From: Buddleja alternifolia
Lineage: Eukaryota; Streptophyta; Magnoliopsida; Lamiales; Scrophulariaceae
NCBI GenBank assembly: GCA_019426215.1
Contig: CM033395.1
Span: 14,870,569-14,934,568 of the forward strand
DNA: 64,000 bases
Direction: 5' to 3'
Of the stretch, positions 47,219 through 58,589 are shown piece by piece. Numbering within the stretch: position 1 is the first letter of the stretch; every line of letters begins with the position of its first letter. The notes below the pieces were generated by a model. The model was not told where the DNA came from. It saw only the letters and a list, made by a program, of their open reading frames with translations, and searched no databases. The position numbers and the translations under genes are program-made.

Positions 47219-50200
47219 ATGATGATGGGTTCGTTTCCACCTCATCGCCCCGCCGAGTCCTCTCACCACCACCACCACCGTCTAATCGAATTTGTTAAAA
47301 CTGCCCTCATTAACATCTTCGTCTCTCCTTACGCCACTGTATATATTTATATATATATATATATATCATTTTCCCTTTTCTATTTTTGTATAATTACATA
47401 TGCATGCTTTTGCCGTTTGCATCTACGCGTTTTTGTGTGTGTTTAATTAATGATGGATTGTACGCAGGTGTGTGATTTGTATTGTGGTAAAGTAGCTGAT
47501 GAGGAGAAGTGGGACGAAGCTCAGATTGGTCACTACATTGGCATTGGTAACTTAGTAGTAGTCTCTTTTTATCTGTTCCACCTTTTATATGTTTCAAAGG
47601 TGTTTGCGTTTATGTCTGACTAAATGGGGAAATATAACTTTTATCAGCCATGGTTTATGAATTCCGTAATTTGCGATGCTGTTGCTCTACTTGTGTAATT
47701 TTTGTTGTTATTCTGTCAGTTGAATGTATTGAAAGATGGTACTTTTAGTGTAAGATGTGGGATTTCATGCTACAGATGTGGCGACATCTGGAGTGAGCGA
47801 AGTGCGGGAGGCATGGGAGAGTCAACGAAAGGCTTACACTTCTGAGTTTCTCGAGTTTGATCCTTGCATTGTGAGCCATTTATGCCCCTCTTTATATTGA
47901 TTTTTCCTGTACTTTTGATGTTGGTTCTTAATGGAAGACTAGTCAATGTCAGCATGAAGTACTATGCTGCTTGTGTGCCATATGAAAACAAACTGAGAGA
48001 TGATTCTGATTTGATGCAGTGGGTCTGTTTCTTTTAGTAGGGGGATAAATTTTCTTTCTTTTGGTTATTGTCTTATCAAAGAAGAAATGAAGTTGTTTGT
48101 TAGGGTGTAAGAAGGGACCAGAACATTCAGTAATTCCTTTCTATTTTTATAACTATAGAATGCAGAGGCTCATTTGATGGAAGTCTTTAAAAAATTTCTT
48201 GCAAGAATAAGATTTTTTCTCTTCTCACGGTATATTTTCATCTTCATTTCCCCTCCATCCATACCAACTGCCCATTTTTCTTTTCTCTTTTTTGGTTCAT
48301 TCTTGTCAGTTATACCTCCAACTGGTTTCACTATTACACGATTATTTTTGAGCTATTTACTTGTCACATCCCAGCATGTCCTGTTTTCTGGACTTGTTTG
48401 CTTTAAGTTGATCATCTGCCACTTTTCTTTTCACTACTTGATAGATGCATGTGTCCTGCAGGATGACGTAGATTTGCATTGGAAGAACAAGGAAAATCAG
48501 GCTGATATAGTTTTCTGCATGCAGCATTTGCCGGTAGGAGATTTGTCCTGTAGCATTTCTCCTGGTCTCAATGTAGTTAAAGAAAACACTATATACAAAC
48601 TTTATTTCAATGTGATTGCAGTTATGCGTTGAAACTGAGGAAAAAGTGAAGAGACTGTTGCACAATGTGTCATCTTTGTTGAAGCCGGGAGGTTATTTTC
48701 TCGGTATTACTCCCGATTCATCTACCATATGGTATGGAACTAAATTTGTAAAATGTTTTGTTTGGTACACACGTGTTTCTTTCTTCCAGCTGTCTTGCTC
48801 CTACAGCATACTACAATTGAGTTTTAACCTAATTGATGTGGGTGCACAAATTTCTTATTCAATTTATCGTGAGTAAACATTTGGACACACTACGCATTAA
48901 TTTATTTTGATTTTCTAGGGCCTAAAGCATCTCCTTTTGCATTGACCTGTTGTAAGCTTTTGCAGCCAGACCCTATAATACTAGCTAATTGAGCACAGTT
49001 CTTGTTAGTGATAAACATTATAAGAACTTTGCCATAGTAGTAGCTTAAAATAGGGTGAATGCCTTTTTCATTTAGTATTCTATCAGCTTTGCTTCTTGCA
49101 TGAAAAGCTTGGACATATAAAGTTGTCAAACTTATTTTAAATTTGATGTATTTATGGATAAAAGAAAATGAATTGTAGTTGTATGTCTCTTATAGTTGAA
49201 TTCCTAAGTATGATTTATTCTATTATAAGAGCTAGCATGTGTGTATCTTTTGACAGTTCTTTCATACATTTGGTATTGTTTAATCACTCTTCAGGTCAAG
49301 TCTACCTTGTGTACGAACTCTCACCAGACCCTTGAAAATGTGAATGTTATGATTTAGGAGCTGAGATGACTTATGCTTGCTCATATGTTATTTGCTTCTA
49401 TGGTAGTAGTTAGTCGTCCTATTGTCATATTCACATTAGGCTCATTGTATTGTCTCTTTTCCCATATCCTCTTCTTGTTTTTAGGTATATCATAATTATA
49501 TAGTTGTGCTATCAGTAGTCATTAATTCAATAAAAGTTTTTTCTCTCCTATGTCACATTACGGAATCCTATGCCATGCACTAATCAAGGCAACTGAGTCT
49601 GTCCACAGTTCGCAAATGCTTGCTTCGCCAATAATGGTCTGGGCCCTCAGCTTTTATTGAGTCTTTAAGGACTTTTTTAACTAAAACATAATATATTGAT
49701 TTGTAGGGCTAAGTACCAGAAAAATGTTGAAGCATACCATAATAGGGGTAGTGGAATGAAGCCCAACATTGTTCCCAACTGCATTAGATCTGAGAGCTAC
49801 ATGATCACCTTCGAAGTCGAGGAAGAGAAGTATACATGCAATATCAGATCATGCTCTCACTTTTTTTCGTAATTTCTACTGACATTTAATTTCCTAATAT
49901 TCACTCAATTGATATGCAGGTTCCCATTTTTTGGTAAAAAGTACCAGTTGAAATTTGCCAATGACATGTCTGCTGAAACTCATTGCTTAGTCCATTTCCC
50001 GAGTTTGATCAGGTTGATGTTTTCTCTTATGATTTCAAAGCAGCAAATTTATGAAGGTTATCATTGTTTCCTCCTTGGCTGTTTTCATGAGAAGACAACT
50101 CTTGAGTTTTATGCATTCTGAGTATGTGTTTGGCTACCCCAAACTTGCCGATTTGAGGTTCTAAGATGTGTAAACTAGAATTCCTTCAAAGACTATCTTA

Positions 50201-53200
50201 ATGCATGATAATGTTCCATCGCGTTCGACAATCTGGTTGGAGGTTCTAAGATGTGTGAATAAGATGGATGATAATGTCTACAGATAGAAAATGCCTACAC
50301 TACCATCACATTAGGACCCTGAATCTGGCAGCTAAAGCATCTTTTATTTAGCCTAGATATCAAACAATTTATCGCTCTTGATCTGTTAGAAGAACTTTCT
50401 AAATTTTAGATGAATACATCAAACTTTTGTATCCTGGAGTGAACTTGACCATCTTCCTATACCAACATTGTTCATCCATGTCAATATATGAAATAATTGC
50501 ACTGTCCTGAAGTATTTTTATCTTTATATTGACCAAAATGCAGGTTCGTCTCCATATCTTATATAGAAATATTCACTTGTTATTTGAAGCTTCAATGTTT
50601 ATGACATGCATCGTATAAGTTACTCCAACTGACATTTTCATTGATAATTATTCCTTCGGAATGCTTATTCTAATTTGTTTTAGGATATTTCAAGTTCTAT
50701 TATCATCATCGGTAATTATGTTGTGCAGGTTGGCTAGAGAGGCTGGTCTTGAGTACGTGGAGATACAAAACTTGACTGAATTTTATGATGACAACAGGTG
50801 ACAGCTTTCTATTCAACTCTGGCATCTCTGTTTTCTTTCTGTTCGTTTCCAGTACTTCGTAGTTAATGGAATATAATCTTCTCATATGAACTCAAAGGTA
50901 TCCTGTGTGCATATCAAGGAAGCTGGACCTTTATAGACTTAAGCAGTTCAAATTATAAAAAAAGAAAAATGTCTACTTGACGTTCTGGGCCATAAGCGCA
51001 GTAAGTTAGGGCACGAAAGTCATATATGGCCTGCTATGGGTACTAGATAGTACAAAAAATTTGACCTAAGGACAATTTATTATGGCCCGGAAACGTGCAA
51101 AAACCTAGGTCTTCACCCGTAAAACCGCGGCGTTTGAACGCTGAAGTCTTCCTTCACCAACGCCGCGGCGTTGGCCATTGTCAGCAATCATCGCGGTGTT
51201 TGTCACCTTGTCTCCAAACACTGCGGTCTTCGCCCCTTTAATGGCAATATTTGGCTCGATTTGACTTCAACCTTTCATCTTTTTGCTCCACTTGTTTGTT
51301 ATCCTGAAAATCACGAAATGAAAGGATCAATATATCAAATGGGACAAAGATATATCAAAGATCGAATAAATTTAGTGTGTAAAAAAGTGAAATTGTGAGT
51401 GTATCAGAAACCAGTGGAGGTTGTCAAAGACATATTGATGTCAAAGAAGTTCACTTGAGGAGGGAAACACAGATATCTAGTGCAGTGGTCAAGTGAGCTA
51501 GCTAAAGAGAAAGGCATGGGATAGAGCTTACTCAAATTATCTTCAAACTTTGTTGTTAGAGCCAAGTTCTTTACAAAGTTGCGAGATTGATTAAGGGACA
51601 TAAATTTCGTCTAGTGTTTTTTCTTGTGCAGTTCTGGTTTTTCCTTCTCTTGAAAGTCGTTTGCATTATTTTACTTCAGTTTTATTTGATTTTCCCTGAG
51701 GCACTTAAATAAGGGTATTTAGATCATTCTGACTTAAATAGGGTCGCAGAAGATTTTGCTTTCTTATACATGCTGCGGTGGTGTTATGTTTTGCAACTGT
51801 CATGATATATATTATAGATTTTTGTTGTTTGTCCCGACCCTAGATGTCTTTATTTAATTACACTCTTTCTCAATCATTTATGTTTTGCATCAATTTTCTA
51901 TTCTTTCTCTGATACTTTTGTCATTCACTTAGTTTTCATTCCTTTTGTAAGTTTTTATGCACCAAATTTCATTAGTTCCCTCAGGCAATCTATTAATACA
52001 TGCTAAAATCACCATAATTAACGTAAAATATGTCATGTATACAAGATTAGATATTATTCGCATGTATAAACATGTTAATTCAGTACTCTGCAATATATGT
52101 TGTGACAGAATTATATCTCTGAAGTTGAACTTCGGCATGTGGACAGGATCAACTATTTCTTCCAGAATCTTCTTTTAGTAGTTTTGTATGATTGACGAAA
52201 ATATTAAAAGCTGTATTCCATTTTATTTTTTTTGTGTGTGTGTGTGGATTCATTCTTCTCTCATATATACAGTTCTACTTTGGACTCCTTTCGATTTTAA
52301 AAATGATGCAGTTGTTCAGTGTTCAAATCATATTTTGTAGCTCCATATTTGAAGCTGTTAACTTCATGCTTCTAATTCATTATTTCACTTAGAATGCTGA
52401 CTTTTTTAAACTTGGCTCTCAAGAGGACAATTGGCAGGAATGCTCATGGATGCTGGTCATAATCTTGTTGATCCAAGGGGAAGACTTCTTCCCAGATCAT
52501 ATGATGTTTTAGGTGATTTATCCCATTCATATTAGATAGTTTCATTGGAATATGAGTCTCACTATTTCCGTACTTTGCATGCTTTTATTAAGTCGTCCAT
52601 TTGCAGGTCTATACACCACGTTCATCTTTCAAAAGCCAGATCCAGATATTGCTCCACCTCTCATGACTCCATTATTGGAAGATGCAAGCCACACTAACGA
52701 TGAGGCAAGTGTAGTTGTATTAAGAAGCCCATCATAAGAATGGAACTCTATGTTTAGTAGCATTTAGTTCAATATCCTTAACTGAGTAGTTAATCCATGT
52801 GGTTCCTTCATACAATGTTTATGTGGCAAGTTAGCTATATTTATTGCTTCTGTCGTAAGAAAGGTTTGGTTTGAGAAACTTGTATGGTGCTCCCTATACC
52901 TCCTGTCCTTTGACCTCTTGTTTCTACTAGCCTTCTTCAAACGTTTGTTATCAACGAATAAAGAGTCTATCAATGAATAGTCTTCAACTTCAGAAACCCT
53001 TTTCTTGGAGGAAAAAGTAAGAAACCTGAAACAAAATGATGAAAGGGAGCAAGCAATAATAATCTCTAGAAGCTATAGATTAATTTTTTTAATTAGAAAT
53101 ACTAACAATGTGAGATTAACAGGAAAGCAGCTGTCTTATCTAACTATGAATCAAGTAGAATAAGACTGGTGCAGTTACAATAGATCCATTCATTTAGTAT

Positions 53201-55610
53201 TATGCAAGTATTTAAACCCTGGTGAACCTGTATCTGGCTTTATTACAGACTTGTATGCCAGTAGAATTTTAATAACAGAACTTATGTGTGGTGGATTACA
53301 TGGTCTCTAAGTGTTTTACTACCATAGCTTCTTGTCAAGAATGTTTGACATTGGAAATTAGCCTACTACTGTTGAAGTTTATTCAGTGTGTTGAGCAGCC
53401 GGATGCAGGAAGCCCTTACGAAAAGTTCTAATACAAATATTGGATATTACAATCAGTTTTTTCTTAAAATTATGATTTTCATATTCAACCAGAAATCTCG
53501 TTTTTATTTTAATAAAGTAACAAGAGAAATCCAAGTTTTATCTTCTCATTGCCTTAATAAAAGTATTAGGATGATAAATGAGGTGCTGATGCCAGTAGGG
53601 AATGTTACTGGAAACTTTATTAACTCTAATATAGCAAGGGCAACATAGAGAAAACTGTCACATCGAGGATTTGGTCCAAGTAAACAGAGATCAATTTGAT
53701 TAAACCTGATCAGTTAAGAGTGAAAAATCTTATAGTATCTATAGGAGATGGAAATAAACAAAAGCAAGCAAACATGAATAAGAAAGAAGATGATGGTGAA
53801 GATTAGGAAATAAGGCAATCTCATTAAAAAAACCATTTTCAAAAGAAATTTTGGTTGCAAACATAATGAAGATGATGACACACCACAAACTACTAAAATA
53901 AGAACAAACCGTTAAAGACCAAAGAAGACACTAGAAAGGAAAGTTTACGAATATTTAAACAATTTTCTAGATTCATAGTGTAAATAATCAGGATAGAGTG
54001 CCGATGTGTCTTCCTTTACGCATAATTACATTATGGATCTTTTCCATGATTGATCTTGTAGTTTATTTTTAACAATCTAATCTTTTAGATTGAGGTGTTC
54101 ATTCAATATGGTACTAGAGTTAGACCAAGAGGAGGTACTAAGTTCCAGTTGCACCACCACCCACATGCTAGGCTTCAGAAAAAAATTCCGCACTGCACAT
54201 GAAAGGCCGTGTTAGAAATGTTGAATATTAAATGTCTCCCCCTGCTCATTTATGAGAGAGACTTCAACGTACTTGGTTTAAAAAGAAGAATGTCGCACCA
54301 ATATGTATTTATTACGTCTTTGAGAGATAAAAGACATTTAATATTTAATATCTCTAACACGGGTGCGGGTGAAATTCGAACCTAGGACTTGTGCTTGGCC
54401 TTGCTCTAAATTATATTGAATGACCACCTCGTCTAACAATTTAAGCTGATTGAAATGATACACATATAATATATACTTTCTGTAACATTGACTCGATTCT
54501 GCATTTACTCCAAATATTTCTATTTCTTTTCAGCAATTTTGATACACATTAAGATTTGAAAGTGAAAACGATTTCCCAATATAAAAATCAAAGTACACGT
54601 TCAACAAGTGGATGTTTCTGGTATAACGAAGTATCAAGTTATTTTTGTTACTTTGGTTGTGATAGAGCAGTTTTCTTGTTGTGCAGACGATGGCTGGGTA
54701 ATTACATATCTCTGTTAAAGCTAAATTCAGATATTGCTGTTCTCCAAGTTCAGCTATAAGCACGATTGATGACTTAGAGACAGGAACTGTCTGCGGCTTT
54801 AAATAGGAATAGATTGAAGAAAAGAAAGGAAGCATGTGACAAACCAAGTAACATAGTGTGGCTTCTAAACAATGTCTGTATAAATGGTTTGAAAATGAAT
54901 TGAATGTTAAAGCAATCAGTTGACGATCTAGATTCTTTAGCCGCCATGGGACACATGGATTTAAATATTCCCTTTAGTTGAAGTTATTTTGGTGAAGAAA
55001 GTTGATGTGGAAATTCGATTGGACATGAATATATTAATCAAGAGAGTATGTAAAGTTCTAGCCACCTTGATAAAGCTTGCAGGTGACTTGGAAGAAGGAG
55101 GGAAATCCAGAACCTTCTCCTACTACACTGGAAAAAGATAACATACTAGATTAAACAACATCTTTACGTGGCTAAACCATCCTAAAGATTGCTTCAGATT
55201 GTGGAGGATACATACGTCGACTTTCATTTATGTTGATTATTCTGTTTGCATGCTTGGCTATTAATGATGCATTTGAGCTGCGTCTGATTTGTAACAATCT
55301 CTAAGATGGATATGATGAACTTTTCCGCAAGTGCAAATTTGCTTTTTGAGTGATTAAGTTTCTTAATTGATTTGTTGTTCGATGAATAGTATAGCATATT
55401 GGATAATAAATTATCATTTGCACTAATATGATACTGTCATGACCAAGTCAGGTTCCTTCAATGGCACAAAGAGATTGGCAAGGGGTTGGGCGGAGAGAAG
55501 ATGAGAAAAGTGTGCAGCCTGAATCAAGTTCAGGTTTGGGTAAGATAACCGAGCAGAAAGGTATATTGGGTCCTGGTCCAGCCGAGTTACGCTTCCCAGA
55601 AGCTCTTTGA
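47219..55610 (+). CDS. mRNA cap guanine-N7 methyltransferase-like protein (11 exons, 368 aa)
   Basis: Exons: 47,219-47,338; 47,468-47,546; 47,776-47,870; 48,462-48,533; 48,622-48,731; 49,707-49,829; 49,920-50,012; 50,729-50,797; 52,424-52,512; 52,607-52,704; 55,452-55,610. Phases agree throughout. The enzyme would transfer methyl from S-adenosylmethionine to N7 of the cap guanine in the nucleus. Features: HHHHH at 16-20, a degenerate SAM motif I (VCDLYCG, 41-47) with the acidic strand end YIGID (63-67), LLKPGGYFLGITPDSSTIW (141-159), and FIFQKPDPD near the end. It resembles the second, more divergent plant cap methyltransferase type. The start is the first of three consecutive ATGs. Intron 10 uses a GC donor (GAG|GCAAGT) and leads to an exon ending LGPGPAELRFPEAL. 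Reading through that donor instead gives a stop at 52,737 and a 326-residue product. Confidence 0.9.
51095..51406. mobile_element. Probable small LTR-derived insertion in intron 8 of the methyltransferase gene
   Basis: About 312 bases flanked by GAAAC at 51,090-51,094 and 51,407-51,411. It ends GTGTATCA and, like the LTRs at 24,114 and 29,973, has a GC-rich palindromic module array followed by an AT-rich tail with AAAGGATCAA and TATATCAAA words before the end. The left terminus has one extra G before TGCAAAA. Best read as a solo LTR or TRIM of a related family. It is spliced out with the intron. Confidence 0.5.
51157..51174. repeat. Perfect 18-base palindrome in the intronic module array
   Basis: CCAACGCCGCGGCGTTGG, with weaker module units around it from 51,121 (AACCGCGGCGTT) to about 51,232 (ACTGCGGTCTT). 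Confidence 0.8.
54207..54362. repeat. Inverted repeat (about 31-base arms) in intron 10
   Basis: Left arm CCGTGTTAGAAATGTTG... (54,207-54,237) and right arm ...AATATCTCTAACACGG (54,332-54,362) are imperfect reverse complements. They are followed by a block with TTCGAACCTAGGACTTG and AACAATTTAAGCTGAT, a common plant dispersed-repeat context. Probably a small repeat relic. No target duplication was identified. Confidence 0.5.
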
Positions 55611-56476
55611 AAATGCATGTAGGTACCAACAAGTTTATGGTGGTTTACTTCGTTAACTTGCAACTCTAGTGTACATTATTGCAAGACATGGAGGATCACA
55701 TTTGACGATAGAATACATATGTTTTTGTATATAGTTCTTGTATTCATATGGAAGTAGGAGAATGTAGGACCTTGTTTACAAGAGGGATCAGAATAATACA
55801 TTTTATTTAGCTGGTTTCTGGATGGTTTCTCGAGTTCTGATAAATTCTCTTTGCACGTGATGTATTGTCTTTGATATTTCTCCCCCATCTGATGTTCTTT
55901 CGCGACAGACATCCCCCAAACTGCACTTTACAATACTTTGAATCGAAAGCTTAAGGAGGCAAAATGCTCTTTGTTTGCAAGCAACACATGTATTTTATGT
56001 TTTTGTCGCTGCAGATGAGAATTGGTGTCTAGGGTTAATGCTGTTAGTGTAACTTTGCCATTGTGAAGTGTTTTTTGTGTTAATTATATTGGAATTTTGA
56101 GATTTGCCCTCCACTACACAATGATTATTGTAATTGTAGTGAGACTTTCTCCAAGATATTGATCATTCATTCTTTCTTTCCTTTGTCCTTCTCTCTTTTT
56201 TCTAGGGAGATGAAGTATGATTGTAGTGTAGGTTAATTATATTTGTCGTGAGGTTTTCCTAAATTGTTGGATAGTAACCTTTTGTTCCTTAGCACATCCG
56301 GGTTGTTTATTATTACTAATGGAGTAGGTACACTCGATGCATGTGCATAATAAATATGCATATTTTAAGAAAATCAATTTTTTCTTGAACTAGAAATTCT
56401 AATTTCTAACATTTGATTGAGCCAAGGAAAAAAATGAAACAGATATTTATGCACATGGAATAAAAATTGACATGAT
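55611..56476. other. 3' flank of the methyltransferase gene
   Basis: Will contain the 3' untranslated region after the stop at 55,608-55,610. There is no defined polyadenylation site I can defend and no other gene. Confidence 0.45.
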
Positions 56477-57845
56477 TTTTTTTTTTTTTTGGAACCGGTA
56501 AGTTTTCATTTCATTCAAACAACTTTACAAAATCTCCTGGCATACCTGGCCTCACTCAAATATCAAATTTACATTTTATGTTATACCATATACACTCTAC
56601 GATATTACTAACAGTATTTTTATCATTTATATATATTCTCTTGTTTCTCTCACGCCATATATAATATACCACGGTTGCTAGCATTGCTCTCCTTTTGCAA
56701 CTTACCACAGTTTTTCCTTTGCTGAATTCCCCCCCCCCCCCCCCCCCCATTTTAGAATGTCTGCCCAGTTTTGATATTTACATCTCACACCCAGTTTGAA
56801 CCAGCTTTGTGTCATGATCTCTAATGTAAAATCACATTCAAAAAACAAGTGATTGCGTGTCTCCAATTCTTTTTTGCAAAACACACAGGTGTCATCCTCT
56901 AACACTTTCCACCACCCTATTTTATCCCTAGTTTTCAGCTTTTCTAACACTGTCATCCATAGTATAAATCTATGCCTTGCCATTGGCCCTCTACCCCATA
57001 CAATCTTCCTCCAACTCACTTCATCAAAATGTTCTATAGCATGCTCATAAGCACTGGCTATAGAAAATTTTCTAGGCTTCCAAGTATTATGCAGTACATC
57101 TACAACTTCCATGAATTCATCTCTAATTGCCAGTAACCGCGTCCAAACCCATGAGTCTGAGCTCTTCCTTTCCACCTCCCACATGCTTTTGCCTTTTATG
57201 TAGTAAGCATGTACCCATTTGATCCACATAGTATCACGTTTCAATGCTATATTCCAGATATTTCTAAAAATAGCAGCAATATTCCATGTCCTCAGATCAA
57301 TAAATCCCAATCCACCTTCTTTCTTTGGTAGGCACACCTCTACCCATTTAACAGTTGCTATGTATCTTCCATTTATCTTTCCACTCCATAGAAATGACTT
57401 ACATAGTCTCTCAATTTCCTGCACAACAGTCAATGGCATAGGGAAAATATGCTCCAATACATTTGTACTCCATACACAACTGACTTAATTAGCAGCGATC
57501 TCCCAGCAAAGGATAGGTATTTTGCAGTCCATGATGTTATGCGTGTCATGATCTTCTCGACCAAGCTTTGGCAATTTTTTACAGTTAATCTTGAGGAAAT
57601 TAGAGGCACACCTAGGTATCTCATCGGAAGTTCTCCCTCCACATACCCTGTTAGGCTTAGAATCTGTTGTTTCTTCTCTTGGCCCAATCCTACATATAAT
57701 TTGGCTTTTCTCTAGATTTGCTCTCAAGCCTGATGCCTCAGAGAATCTTGTGAAAGTGTCCCTAAGATGACAGATTGACTGGATATCACCTTTGCAGAAC
57801 ATCATCATATCATCTGCAAAACAAAGGTTAATTAAGCAAAAGAGT
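56477..57845 (-). mobile_element. 5'-truncated LINE (non-LTR retrotransposon)
   Basis: Minus-strand remnant of a LINE ORF2. It enters at the reverse transcriptase catalytic motif CFADDMMMFCKGD (about 57,823), then LPMRYLGVPLIS and WTAKYLSFAGRSLLIKSV (57,657-57,500). After a frame break it is open from 57,457 to 56,702, with WSGKINGRYIATVKW and KKEGGLGFIDLRTWN, ending in the zinc-binding zf-RVT region (WWKVLEDDTCVFCKK, ETRNHLFFECDF). The 3' end is marked by a poly-A tail, seen as T16 at about 56,477. All endonuclease and most polymerase sequence is missing. A run of about 18 C at 56,731-56,748 disrupts the reading near the end. Confidence 0.85.
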
Positions 57846-58052
57846 TTTTTTTTTTTTTTTTGTGAATAAGAAAAAGAAGACTTTTGCTAATAGATAGAGA
57901 TTTCGGTTGAGATTTAAAACTGATAACCATATACCGCAATAAATTTGAAGTTGTTTCTAGTATTTCACTAATAAACTGTTACCTCTTACCTTTCTGGATG
58001 TCAGAAAAAAAATCCACAAAGACTATTAGTAATGATTGTAAGTTTGTAATAC
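57846..58052. other. Gap between LINE and Gypsy element
   Basis: Short AT-rich stretch that begins with a second T-run (57,846-57,862) exactly at the LINE 5' truncation point. Nothing else seen. Confidence 0.4.
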
Positions 58053-58550
58053 TGATGTGGGCCAAAATTGTATAGGGCCATTATGGTAATTTGGCGCGTC
58101 ACCGGCTCGGGACGGGGCGTCTCCCGTGGATCAAAGTCCGCGGTTAATGTATCTGTCAAGCCCAAAAGGGCGGGCAACCCAATAAGAATACTAGGGTTAT
58201 TTTGTTGGCTTAAACATAATAACAACAATAAACTGAGCCTATTGGGCTCCTGGCAAAGTAGGGCCCAATAGCCCATAGCCAGCTCCATATAAATTCCACA
58301 AAGGAGCTGGAAAATAGGGACTATCTCCTCCCCCAGTAAGAAACACACTGGCTAGAGAGAGTAACCTCATCAACGAACTACGAATCTACCTGATCCCACA
58401 TTGATTGGCTACGTAGGCAGCTCAAAGTTACCGAGTGCAGTCTGTACCAAAATCCACCTCTAATCTAGTTTGTCCTCAGTTGGATCGGTTCCTCCACCCC
58501 ACGTGGTCGAACACGTGACAATCATACTCTGACAATTTTCAGCATCATCA
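58053..58550 (+). repeat. 5' LTR of the Tat-type element
   Basis: It begins TGATGTGGGCC (or TGTGGGCC three bases later) and ends GCATCATCA, three bases before the primer-binding site. A TATAAAT box lies at 58,288-58,294, a plausible promoter for element transcription. No partner LTR is visible, so the left boundary is provisional. Confidence 0.65.
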
Positions 58551-58553
58551 GAT

Positions 58554-58570
58554 TGGCGCCGACTGTGGGA
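58554..58570 (+). other. Primer-binding site of the Tat-type element
   Basis: TGGCGCCGACTGTGGGA, just inside the LTR. A very similar sequence is standard at this place in plant Tat-type Gypsy elements. It differs from the tRNA-Asp site of the other three Gypsy elements here. Confidence 0.7.
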
Positions 58571-58589
58571 GCAACGTTCCAGCCACTGA

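Noticed and set aside
47204..47446. Methyltransferase start at the upstream TTG and exon 1 reading on into the AT repeat
   Set aside because: TTG is not a plant start codon here. The first ATG is at 47,219, and a GT donor at 47,339 precedes the TA repeat.
52705..52737. Stop at 52,737 as the true end of the methyltransferase
   Set aside because: A GC-type donor and an in-phase conserved terminal exon at 55,452-55,610 give a better protein. The short form is kept only as a possible intron-retention isoform.
55423..55663. Minus-strand ORFs opposite the terminal methyltransferase exon
   Set aside because: Shadows of the plus-strand exon with no features of their own.
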